DNA of 64,000 nucleotides from Paramormyrops kingsleyae (lineage: Eukaryota; Chordata; Actinopteri; Osteoglossiformes; Mormyridae), in the NCBI RefSeq assembly GCF_048594095.1, contig NC_132807.1, forward strand, positions 992,001-1,056,000. Reading direction: 5' to 3'. How positions within the stretch are numbered: position 1 is the stretch's first letter; the number at the start of each line of letters is the position of its first letter. The notes below the pieces were generated by a model. The model was not told the DNA's origin. It saw only the letters and a program-made list of their open reading frames with translations, and ran no database searches. Positions 10,478 through 21,949 of this stretch are shown here, in pieces. The translations under genes and the position numbers were made by a program.

Positions 10478-11456
10478 TTTGCCAAGAGCGAGAGTTTGCG
10501 CATCCAGAAAGTTTAACCGTTTTTGTTTTATTTCAAACTGCCTTCATTGACCGGAAACCGTAAATATTTTAAACTCTGCGCTAAGACACATTCGCATGGC
10601 GTTAGTTTTACCGATTCTGACGGGATAAGAAACGTGCGCAATTTCTCAAAATTACCACACAGTGGAGAATTAATGCCGGCAGGATCTTACTGTCTACAAA
10701 GCAAGTTCAATGCAAGTATAACCTTCACAAGTAAGACGAAGCATGGCGGCGGAAAAGAACAACATTTTTATTTTACAATTACTTCAAAATTAGGAACAAA
10801 AATACGACCAAAAATTCTTTAGTTTGACGTGATCAAAATACAGAGTAAACTAATACATGATAGCATGCATGCAAAAGATCAACGGCAGAACAGGGACTTT
10901 TAACGTTGTCTGCATTAAAAAGGAATTAACCATCCCTCTCAATATAAAATTGGGATAATTTTTTTCTCTTCAGAGGCCTCCATAGAATAGTGCATCCATC
11001 CCCTCACTCATGTGTATAGAGACGTATCCTAAGGCTCTGTCAGCAACATTCAGATCAACAACAGCATCAACAATTTCACAGCTAGTTTTAAAACTTGCTT
11101 AAACGCACAGTGATTGCAGAAAATGATAAACAAATTAGGTAATATTAATTAAATTATTAAATTGTGCAGATTAATAGTCAGAAAAGGTTATTGAATTTTA
11201 CATTATGATAAATAAGAACTATACTTGATTACTAATTAATGTTAACTAATTTATTGTATGAATTTTTCCCCCTCGTTGTTAAAAATCATTATATGTCAGG
11301 GTGCCAGTCAGTGGAAGCACACAGACACGTTGGCCAGCTGTCCTATTCAACTACTTTTTGGTCATTTATTAAGTAACTGACTAATATTTTCCTGCGGGAT
11401 CTTCTAATTATGTTGAAATAAAAATGTAACTTACAGCGTAAAAACATGGAATCCAG

Positions 11457-12917
11457 TCAGAAGCGCATGGGCCTCTTGTGCGGTGGAGGAGAACTTGAGC
11501 CGCTGGTGTCGTCGGGCTCGGCCTTGCGCTTCCTCTGACTGGTGCCAGCGGGCCTCTGAGGAGGCCTCTCCTCCTGCCTCACGCCCCATGTTCGCAGAGA
11601 ACTGCTCACATGCACGGAGACATGCACGGACATGAGCACGGTGTGGTCATCACCGTAGTCCGTAATGCCCCAGAGTCCCTCGGGGATGCTGAGCTCATCC
11701 AGCTTCCGCAGGTAGTTGCGGCCTTCGATCTCAAGCTGCTGCCACGTGCTGTTAGGGCCCACAGGGATCCAGAAGGTGGAGCTGGAGGGCTCAGCCTGTT
11801 CTGGCTCAATCTGACTTCCAGGTTGAGTGTCAGAAGCCACAGATAAGGATGGAGATGAGGGCTCATCTTCACCCCAGGCCAAGGGGAGAGCCTCAGGAAG
11901 ACCATTAGCATCCTCAGTCGTGGATGCTGGAGCTGCAGGGGAAGCCTCCCTTCTAGAGCTGGGTGATGGCAGCTCCTGTCCGTAATGGTCATCCTCCTCA
12001 GCTGGTGATTCTCCATCCCCATGCTGGACACCAGTCTCTGTACCATGATGTACCACTTGCAGCCGTGCAGTTGCTACGTGCAATAGGCTGGGATCCAACT
12101 CCTCCCCAGTGAGCCGCCAATAAAATGAAGGGACACTGAGGGCCAGAGACTGCAAGTTCTCCATGGTCAGTGGGCTCCTCTCGAAGTTCACGACCAGAAT
12201 GGAGATGAACTTGTCCTCCACAAACTCATGAACTGGGACAAAATGGAACACAGAGAGATATATAAGAACATGACAATAACTGGATAAATACTCTACTACA
12301 AAATCAGTTTAAAATGAGTCCATGGGCTTCAGATTGTCAGATAAATGAAATAATGTGAATTACCGATAAAGCTAAGAAAGCTAAACCAGAAGACAACATC
12401 CATGCATACGCTTACTCTCACACATATCCAAATGAATAAATATTAAATGAAACACATTTAGTCCTGCACTTTTGTCACTAACAGTGATCTTGCTTTTCAT
12501 TTTCTTATTATTTAAACAAGATGAGCAAGAATGGGAGACAGAAGGGGAGTATAACGAACGGCATTTCCTATCACATCGTTACATTTTCTCATTTTAAAAC
12601 TCTGCTTCCAATGTATCCGTTTGCAGTTCAAAATACATTCGTTTCTTTAGATAAAAGTTGAATTTTTCAACAGGTCGGTTATTTTACCTCGAAAACCAAA
12701 GGTGTTACTTATCAGCTTTACCTCAAAACTAACAAGCATTAGGCCAATGCAGACTTGGCCGTTCATTTCGTCCGTCACATACCGGGAGCTACAACTTTAT
12801 TATCATTTAATCACTATAATCATTATTACCTTCTGGATCCATGTTCTCCACGTTTAAGGAGTGATGGATTCGAAATCTCATCGAGTAACAGTCCTTTATC
12901 TCAACTATCTGCACCAT
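11457..12917 (-). CDS. Tandem gene copy 3 (identical protein to copy 2)
   Basis: Exon 1 12917-12830, intron 12829-12233, exon 2 12232-11457. By eye the whole 2440-bp unit, introns and spacer included, equals that of copy 2. This points to a very recent duplication, gene conversion or an assembly repeat. Its AATAAA is at 11370-11365. Confidence 0.65.
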
Positions 12918-13896
12918 TTTGCCAAGAGCGAGAGTTTGCGCATCCAGAAAGTTTAACCGTTTTTGTTTTATTTCAAACTGCCTTCATTGACCGGAAACCG
13001 TAAATATTTTAAACTCTGCGCTAAGACACATTCGCATGGCGTTAGTTTTACCGATTCTGACGGGATAAGAAACGTGCGCAATTTCTCAAAATTACCACAC
13101 AGTGGAGAATTAATGCCGGCAGGATCTTACTGTCTACAAAGCAAGTTCAATGCAAGTATAACCTTCACAAGTAAGACGAAGCATGGCGGCGGAAAAGAAC
13201 AACATTTTTATTTTACAATTACTTCAAAATTAGGAACAAAAATACGACCAAAAATTCTTTAGTTTGACGTGATCAAAATACAGAGTAAACTAATACATGA
13301 TAGCATGCATGCAAAAGATCAACGGCAGAACAGGGACTTTTAACGTTGTCTGCATTAAAAAGGAATTAACCATCCCTCTCAATATAAAATTGGGATAATT
13401 TTTTTCTCTTCAGAGGCCTCCATAGAATAGTGCATCCATCCCCTCACTCATGTGTATAGAGACGTATCCTAAGGCTCTGTCAGCAACATTCAGATCAACA
13501 ACAGCATCAACAATTTCACAGCTAGTTTTAAAACTTGCTTAAACGCACAGTGATTGCAGAAAATGATAAACAAATTAGGTAATATTAATTAAATTATTAA
13601 ATTGTGCAGATTAATAGTCAGAAAAGGTTATTGAATTTTACATTATGATAAATAAGAACTATACTTGATTACTAATTAATGTTAACTAATTTATTGTATG
13701 AATTTTTCCCCCTCGTTGTTAAAAATCATTATATGTCAGGGTGCCAGTCAGTGGAAGCACACAGACACGTTGGCCAGCTGTCCTATTCAACTACTTTTTG
13801 GTCATTTATTAAGTAACTGACTAATATTTTCCTGCGGGATCTTCTAATTATGTTGAAATAAAAATGTAACTTACAGCGTAAAAACATGGAATCCAG

Positions 13897-15357
13897 TCAG
13901 AAGCGCATGGGCCTCTTGTGCGGTGGAGGAGAACTTGAGCCGCTGGTGTCGTCGGGCTCGGCCTTGCGCTTCCTCTGACTGGTGCCAGCGGGCCTCTGAG
14001 GAGGCCTCTCCTCCTGCCTCACGCCCCATGTTCGCAGAGAACTGCTCACATGCACGGAGACATGCACGGACATGACCACGGTGTGGTCATCACCGTAGTC
14101 CGTAATGCCCCAGAGTCCCTCGGGGATGCTGAGCTCATCCAGCTTCCGCAAGTAGTTGCGGCCTTCGATCTCAAGCTGCTGCCACGTGCTGTTAGGGCCC
14201 ACAGGGATCCAGAAGGTGGAGCTGGAGGGCTCAGCCTGTTCTGGCTCAATCTGACTTCCAGGTTGAGTGTCAGAAGCCACAGATAAGGATGGAGATGAGG
14301 GCTCATCTTCACCCCAGGCCAAGGGGAGAGCCTCAGGAAGACCATTAGCATCCTCAGTCGTGGATGCTGGAGCTGCAGGGGAAGCCTCCCTTCTAGAGCT
14401 GGGTGATGGCAGCTCCTGTCCGTAATGGTCATCCTCCTCAGCTGGTGATTCTCCATCCCCATGCTGGACACCAGTCTCTGTACCATGATGTACCACTTGC
14501 AGCCGTGCAGTTGCTACGTGCAATAGGCTGGGATCCAACTCCTCCCCAGTGAGCCGCCAATAAAATGAAGGGACACTGAGGGCCAGAGACTGCAAGTTCT
14601 CCATGGTCAGTGGGCTCCTCTCGAAGTTCACGACCAGAATGGAGATGAACTTGTCCTCCACAAACTCATGAACTGGGACAAAATGGAACACAGAGAGATA
14701 TATAAGAACATGACAATAACTGGATAAATACTCTACTACAAAATCAGTTTAAAATGAGTCCATGGGCTTCAGATTGTCAGATAAATGAAATAATGTGAAT
14801 TACCGATAAAGCTAAGAAAGCTAAACCAGAAGACAACATCCATGCATACGCTTACTCTCACACATATCCAAATGAATAAATATTAAATGAAACACATTTA
14901 GTCCTGCACTTTTGTCACTAACAGTGATCTTGCTTTTCATTTTCTTATTATTTAAACAAGATGAGCAAGAATGGGAGACAGAAGGGGAGTATAACGAACG
15001 GCATTTCCTATCACATCGTTACATTTTCTCATTTTAAAACTCTGCTTCCAATGTATCCGTTTGCAGTTCAAAATACATTTGTTTCTGTAGATAAAAGTTG
15101 AATTATTCAACAGGTTGGTTATTTTACCTCGAAAACCAAAGGTGTTACTTATCAGCTTTACCTCAAAACTAACAAGCATTAGGCCAATGCAGACTTGGCC
15201 GTTCATTTCGTCTGTCACATACCGGGAGCTACAACTTTATTATCATTTAATCACTATAATCATTATTACCTTCTGGATCCATGTTCTCCACGTTTAAGGA
15301 GTGATGGATTCGAAATCTCATCGAGTAACAGTCCTTTATCTCAACTATCTGCACCAT
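13897..15357 (-). CDS. Tandem gene copy 4
   Basis: Exon 1 15357-15270, intron 15269-14673, exon 2 14672-13897. The protein equals copies 2 and 3 except Val for Leu in HTVVMSV. Its intron and 5' flank carry several positions shared with copies 1 and B (for example gtttctgtag near 15080), which suggests patchy conversion between units. Confidence 0.65.
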
Positions 15358-16338
15358 TTTGCCAAGAGCGAGAGTTTGCGCATCCAGAAAGTTTAACCGT
15401 TTTTGTTTTATTTCAAACTGCCTTCATTGACCGGAAACCGTAAATATTTTAAACACTGCGCTAAGACACATTCGCATGGCGTTAGTTTTACCGATTCTGA
15501 CGGGATAAGAAACGTGCGCAATTTCTCAAAATTACCACACAGTGGAGAATTAATGCCGGCAGGATCTTACTGTCTACAAAGCAAGTTCAATGCAAGCATA
15601 ACCTTCACAAGTAAGACGAAGCATGGCGGCGGAAAAGAACAACATTTTTATTTTACAATTACTTCAAAATTAGGAACAAAAATACAACCAAAAATTCTTT
15701 AGTTTGACATGTGATCAAAATACAAAGTAAACTAATACATGATAGCATGCATGCAAAAGATCAACGGCAGAACAGGGACTTTTAACGTTGTCTGCATTAA
15801 AAAGGAATTAACCATCCCTCTCAATATAAAATTGGGATAATTTTTTTCTCTTCAGAGGCCTCCATAGAATAGTGCATCCATCCCCTCACTCATGTGTATA
15901 GAGACGTATCCTAAGGCTCTGTCAGCAACATTCAGATCAACAACAGCATCAACAATTTCACAGCTAGTTTTAAAACTTGCTTAAACGCACAGTGATTGCA
16001 GAAAATGATAAACAAATTAGGTACTATTAATTAAATTATTAAATTGTGCAGATTTATAGTCAGAAAAGGTTTTTCAATTTTACATTATGATAAATGAGAA
16101 CTATAGGTGATTACTAATTATTGTTAACTAATTTACTGTATGAATTTTTCCCCCTCGTTGTTAAAAATCATTATATGTCAGGGTGCCAGTCAGTGGAAGC
16201 ACACAGACACGTTGGCCAGCTGTCCTATTCAACTACTTTTTGGTCATTTATTAAGTAACTGACTAATATTTTCCTGCGGGATCTTCTAATTATGTTGAAA
16301 TAAAAATGTAACTTACAGCGTAAAAACATGGAATCAAG

Positions 16339-17805
16339 TCAGAAGCGCATGGGCCTCTTGTGCGGTGGAGGAGAACTTGAGCCGCTGGTGTCGTCGGGCT
16401 CGGCCTTGCGCTTCCTCTGTCTGGTGCCAGCGGGCCTCTGAGGAGGCCTCTCCTCCTGCCTCACGCCCCATGTTCGCAGAGAACTGCTCACATGCACGGA
16501 GACATGCACGGACATGACCACGATGTGATCATCACCGTAGTCCGTAATGCTCCAGAGTCCATCGGAGATGCTGAGCTCATCCAGCTTCCGCAGGTAGTTG
16601 CGGCCTTCGATCTCAAGCTGCTGCCATGTGCTGTTAGGGCCCACAGGGATCCAGAAGGTGGAGCTGGAGGGCTCAGCATGTTCTGGCTCAATCTGACTTC
16701 CAGGTTGAGTGTCAGAAGGCACAGATAAGGATGGAGATGAGGGCTCATCTTCACCCCAGGCCAAGGGGAGAGCCTCAGGAAGCCCATTAGCATCCTCAGT
16801 CGTGGATGCTGGAGCTGCAGGGGAAGCCTCCCTTATAGAGCTGGATGATGGCAGCTCCTGTCCGTAATGGTCATCCTCCTCAGCTGGTGATTCTCCATCC
16901 CCATGCTGGACACCAGTCTCTGTACCATGATGTACCACTTGCAGTCGTGCAGGTGCTACGTGCAATAGGCTGGGATCCAGCTCCTCCCCAGTGAGCCGCC
17001 AATAAAATGAAGGGACACTGAGGGCCAGAGACTGCAAGTTCTCCATGGTCAGTGGGCTCCTCTCGAAGTTCACGACCAGAATGGAGATGAACTTGTCCTC
17101 CAAAAACTCATGAACTGGGACAAAATGGAACACAGAGAGATATATAAGAACATGACAATAACTGGATAAATACTCTACTACAAAATCCGTTTAAAATGAG
17201 TCCATGGGCTTCAGATTGTCAGATAAATGAAATAATGTGAATTACTGATAAAGCTAAGAAAGCTAAACCAGAAGACAACATCCATGCATACGCTTACTCT
17301 CACACATATCCAAATGAATAAATATTAAATGAAACACATTTAGTCCTGCACTTTTGTCACTAACAGTGATCTTGCTTTTCATTTTCTTATTATTTAAACA
17401 AGATGAGCAAGAATGGGAGACAGAAGGGGAGTATAACGAACGGCATTTCCTATCACATCGTTACATTTTCTCATTTTAAAACTCCGCTTCCAATGTATCC
17501 GTTTGCAGTTCTAAATACATTCATTTCTGTAGATAAAAGTTGAATTATTCAACCGGTCGGTTATTTTACCTCGAAAACCAAATGTGTTACTTATCAGCTT
17601 TACCTCAAAACTAACAAGCATTAGGCCAATGCAGACTTGGCCGTTCATTTCGTTTGTCACATACCAGGAGCTACAACTTTATTATCATTTAATCATTATA
17701 ATCATTAATACCTTCTGGATCCATGTTCTCCATGTTTAAGGAGTGATGGATTCGAATTCTCATCGAATAACCTTTATTATCCTTTATCTCAACTATCTGC
17801 ACCAT
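16339..17805 (-). CDS. Tandem gene copy 5 (most diverged)
   Basis: Exon 1 is 17805-17712 (94 nt, six longer than the others) and reads MVQIVEIKDNKGYSMRIR, where other copies have IKDCYSMRFR. The indel is two codons, so the frame survives. Intron 17711-17115; exon 2 17114-16339. Other changes include Leu in VHEFLEDK, Pro in VAPARLQ, SSSSIREA, LSVPSDTQ, ISDGLWS, Ile in DDHIVVM and Arg in AGTRQRKRK. The product is 289 residues. This end of the array is next to single-copy DNA, so this copy may be the oldest. Confidence 0.65.
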
Positions 17806-18661
17806 CTTGCCAAGAGCGAGAGTTTGCGCATCCAGAAAGTTTAAACGTTTTTGTTTTATTTCAAACTGCCTTCATTGACCGGAAACCGTAAATATTCTAA
17901 ACTCTGCGCTAAGACACATTCGCATGGCGTTAGTTTTACCGATTCTGACGGGATAAGAAACGTGCGCAATTTCTCAAAATTACCACACAGTGGAGAATTA
18001 ATGCCGGCACGATCTTACTGTCTACAAAGCAAGTTCAATGCAAGCATAACCTTCACAAGTAAGACGAAGCATGGCGGCGGAAAAGAACAACATTTTTATT
18101 TTACAATTACTTCAAAATTAGGAACAAAAATACGACCAAAAATTCTTTAGTTTGACGTGATCAAAATACAGAGTAAACTAATACATGATAGCATGCATGC
18201 AAAAGATCAACGGCAGAACAGGGACTTTTAACGCAGTCTGCATTAAAATGGAATTAACCATCCCTCTCAATATAAAATTGGGATAATTTTTTCTCTTCAG
18301 AGGCCTCCATAGAATAGTGCATCCATCCCCTCACTCATCTGTATGAAGACGTATCCTAAGGCTCCGTCAGCAACATTCAGATCAACAACAGCATCAACAA
18401 TTTCACAGCTAGTTTTAAAACTTGCTTTAACGCACAGTGATTGCAGAAAATGATAAACAAATTAGGTAATATTAATTAAATTATTAAAATGTGCAGATTA
18501 ATAGTCAGAAATGTTTTTTGAATTTTACATCATGATAAATGAGAACTATACGTGATTACTAATTATTGTTAACTAATTTACTGTATGAATTTTTCCCCCT
18601 CGTTGTCACGGTGCCAGTCAGTGGAAGCACACAGACACGTTGGCCAGCTGTCCTATTCATT

Positions 18662-19673
18662 CAGCACAAGCCCATCTAGTAGAGAATTCAGCACCACGGA
18701 CAGTGACCTGTGTTACTATGACATCAGGTTCCTTCATTGGCTCTATATGTTTTTCTAGAAATAACTAAATGGCTCTGTTGCAGAAATTTCCAGCCATAGA
18801 CTTGGTTCCTGTATGAAGAGGATATTTTATTTTTACTCAGACCTACAGAAAACCAGCTCTGCACGCGATCTCCCCTTTACTGCTGGAGCAGGGCACACGC
18901 AGATCAACAAGTGACAATGCAGCAAATACAGATGAACAATTTCTCACAGCTTCAGAAGGAGTCAGATTACTTTGTAATTCAGAGTTGGTCTAAGACTTCT
19001 GCTAGAACATTTTGTGCACTTGAGCCTACTTTCAAAATGTATGGCACCTGGGTCTACTAAAACAAGGTGATGCTGCCTGAACCACCAACCAAGGCTGGGG
19101 AGGAAAGGGAGGAATACTAGCCAAAGCAAGGAAGAAAAGCAGCCCACCCTATCTCATGGTCATGAATACAAGAGTTAGGGAGTGTTATGAAGAAGACACC
19201 ACACTTAAGACCACACAGTGAATTACACCAGAGAGAGATATTGCATTCTAGCTGTGTTACGTAACATTCCTCAGCCTTCGGTTTTTTCCACACTATGAAG
19301 GACATAATTCAGGGTGACAAACAAAACAGCGGAACTGTAGGGCAGCCATTTATTTGTTTCAGTAGTTTTAAGAAAACTTGAACATAAAATGTTTGTTTTG
19401 CTTAGATATAAGTCCAGTTGTAGCAGACTTATATTGGCTTTAAGTGATGGATGTTGCTTGTGTTAATACTGCTTTGATTTTGAGGATGAAGTCTGAAGTG
19501 TAGGTGACATAGAAGCATGTAGTTTGATGTTTGGAGGTTGTAGTTTTTCATGGGACAATTTGAATATGGAGTACTGGTGTTGTACTTTTTAAGAGGACAG
19601 CTCACGAAAACTAATACAGAGTATTATAAGTACCTCTCTTTAAAGGAACTGAGCTCTCTTAGTGTATTTTACA
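18662..19673. other. Lower-copy flank, no gene recognised
   Basis: About 1 kb of mixed composition next to the array, matched in copy B at 51982-52993. Only short chance reading frames occur, without splice or domain support. I see no repeat family here. Confidence 0.5.
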
Positions 19674-20171
19674 TCACATACACTCTTGGTTCGCTGGGCG
19701 GTCCATCCCACTGTAGTTGGAGAAAGCTGCCATCAGTCGTTCGGTGTAGCACTCGCAGGATTTACTAGGCTCCTGCTTAAACTGATGCATCATCATCCAG
19801 TCCATGTGCGGGGCGACCTGTATCAGAAGGGCTGCCACATAGCGAGGTCTGTTCTGCCTGGGATCCAGCAGGTCACTGACAATGTCCTTCAACTCCTTCA
19901 TCTACAGTGTCAGATGACCAAAGTTATCTCCCTCTTGAGGATTTGTAAATAACAACATAGGGGCAAGAATTTTTTCTGCCTCGTCCTACTGCCTGAGTTT
20001 TTGACCGCGGCACGTCGTCACTGATAAGGAGGTGGAGTCGGGCGCTGAATGGTTATGATCCTCATCTGCAGGGGGGAGAGGGGAAGGGGCAGGGGAACCA
20101 GTTGCTACTCCTCCCTCGGCGGCATAAGGAGGAGACTGCTGTTTGGGCAGCAATGCTTGGGCAGGGGCCAC
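19674..20171 (-). pseudogene. Endogenous retrovirus gag remnant
   Basis: On the minus strand a Pro-rich stretch (20171-19986) is followed by a capsid-like segment (19901-19674) with the pattern ...CYTERL-AAF--YSG, as in the C-terminal capsid domain of gamma/epsilon-like retroviral or related LTR-element Gag. The two parts are in different frames with stops between them. No pol or LTR is adjacent. It is an old, broken fragment, duplicated at 52994-53491. Confidence 0.5.
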
Positions 20172-20788
20172 ACAGTTTATTCCTGGGTATCTAATTAGCA
20201 GACACCTTTTGGTTCCTTCAGGGGCTCCACAGACAAACTCATTGACAAAATAGAGTCGTCACAGACAAATGCTTTGTCACATGCTCAGCCGACATGGACT
20301 GTGTGCTGTTTACATATTTTTGGCAGAAACGGAAAGCTCATATGCATATCAGCATATTTTTGGCACAAGTGGAACTCCATCATTTTAAAGAGGGTAAACT
20401 CTTCAGGAAATTTACAATGTCAGAATAAACGGATTTTTTAACAGGAGTAACTAATGTGCCCTAATAAGGAAATACATACAATCAGAATAAAATACCTGTG
20501 GTTTTTAACAGTGGTAACAATCTGATACGGAAAAGTATCAGATCAACATATCTATAGCATGTAACGGAGCTTGCTCCCCTCCAGAACTCATTGTTCCAGT
20601 AGTTATCTGAAATTGTCGTTATTTGGAATATTAAAGACTATGAACAAAAATGGACAATGCAAGAAAATAAAACAATGAGTATGACAGAAAACTAGAGTAT
20701 TGTTGCAACGGTTGGTACTAGCTGGGTTATGTACTAGCTCACATTAGAGAAACATCATAAATGCTACTAATACACAACTGGGGGGGGG
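20172..20788. other. Non-coding stretch
   Basis: About 600 bp between the gag remnant and the SINE, without open frames or recognisable repeats; it may be the degenerate 5' part of the same retrovirus. Confidence 0.3.
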
Positions 20789-20790
20789 GG

Positions 20791-21016
20791 TGTGGCTCAG
20801 TACATGGGCTAAGTCCTTGTGCCTGTAATCAGAAGGTCACCGGTCCAAACCCAACCTCAGCATGTCCTTTAGCAAGGCCCTTAACACCCAGCTTCCTGGG
20901 GGCCCACACAGGTGACTGTCTTTCACATAGAGCTTGATTTATAAAGAGCAAATTGAGGGAGGTGTAAAGAAGACAATTTCCCCACAGGGATCAATAAAAG
21001 TATCAATTATTATTAT
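20791..21016 (+). mobile_element. tRNA-headed SINE
   Basis: A-box-like TGTGGCTCAGTACATGGGC and B-box-like GGTCACCGGTCCAAACCC sit at internal-promoter spacing. The body ends AATTTCCCCACAGGGATCAA then TAAAAG, a 3' tail shared by many fish SINEs and their LINE partners. It is preceded by a ten-G run (20780s). Copy B: 54111-54336. Confidence 0.7.
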
Positions 21017-21900
21017 AACTGTAACTGCACGTAATAACCGGAAAGCATAATTGCTTACTTTCTGTCGAAAATTCTTGCAGCAATATGCTACATTTATGAG
21101 CTAGCGGACATGTAATTCTGTTCTACGCATGCGCTTTAACTGAGAGTGTGCTATTCTGATAGGTATGCTACAATGTCAAAACACCTGTACTAATGAAATG
21201 TAATACACAACAGCTTTCAAAAATGCGGTAGCATGGTACCTTTTCAATGGCGGTATAACATGCAGCTAGTCTGCAAAAACTCTTTGGTAAATGTCAATAA
21301 ATAAAAATCGCTGCATTGCATAGTCAATTAATCTATGTGTGACATCGTGCTGAAAACGACTCCAGATAAGCCGTAAAATAAAGGCATTAATCATGAATTT
21401 CAGTCAGTTATGCCACAGCACTTCCCTTCGCTCGTTTTCTTCAACACAAAAAATCGCTCAGGCCAGGATCATTAAGTGCAATGTGGAGAGTGCAGACCAG
21501 CCGGGGATAATCGTGCTCGGTTACAGTATAAGGCACACGGGTAAATTGTGAATACGGCCTTAATCTAGCTACAGCTTCTTGAATTGTTGGGCGGTGTGTG
21601 TAACATAACGTTTTGACATACCGATATCACTTTATATTTCACGTGTATTTATCACTTCATTTCACGTGTCTCTTTAAGTCATTGTTTGATATTATCCAGA
21701 GCTGATCGTGTGATTAATCAAACTTTCAGTGTCATCATTTTTATGCTGTTGTATACTAATCTTTAAAATTCATCTTATAGAATTCTGTTCTTATTATTAC
21801 ATAACAACGCGAATTATTGGTATGTTATTATTTAATCACATTATGGCCGCTTTGCTTGGTTACGTATTAGGCATCATATGGCATGTGGGACGTACGCTGC
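21017..21900. other. Upstream region of the Trp-rich gene
   Basis: AT-rich, no reading frames. It contains two close CACGTGT motifs (tttcacgtgtatttatcac and ttcacgtgtctc near 21640-21670), possible E-box sites within 300 bp of the proposed transcription start. Confidence 0.3.
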
Positions 21901-21907
21901 CAGTTTG

Positions 21908-21949
21908 AAACACGCAGCCTCACTTCCATTTCTGGACCAAGATGGCGAG
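21908..21949 (+). promoter_or_regulatory. Putative core promoter / YY1-type start region
   Basis: The first coding exon is embedded in CCAAGATGGCGAG, a consensus YY1 element overlapping the ATG, as at many TATA-less housekeeping promoters. A pyrimidine tract, CCTCACTTCCATTTCT, lies just upstream and could be the transcription start. The placement with an excellent splice donor (GAG|GTACGT) supports a real first exon. Confidence 0.45.

Larger units (their letters stand above)
8841..18606. repeat. Tandem array of four complete ~2440-bp gene units
   Basis: The units are 8841-11280, 11281-13720, 13721-16162 and 16163-18606, each starting at TTGTTAAAAATCATTATATG and each containing one gene, its 5' flank and an AATAAA. 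A fifth unit (6495-8840) precedes them, interrupted by the hAT. Units 2 and 3 look identical by eye, unit 4 differs at few sites and unit 5 is the most diverged. The array ends at 18606 in a 55-bp partial unit (18607-18661), then leaves for unrelated DNA. Confidence 0.95.

Noticed and set aside
20791..20870. tRNA gene
   Set aside because: A- and B-box-like motifs are present, but there is no cloverleaf acceptor stem. The sequence continues as a SINE body and tail.
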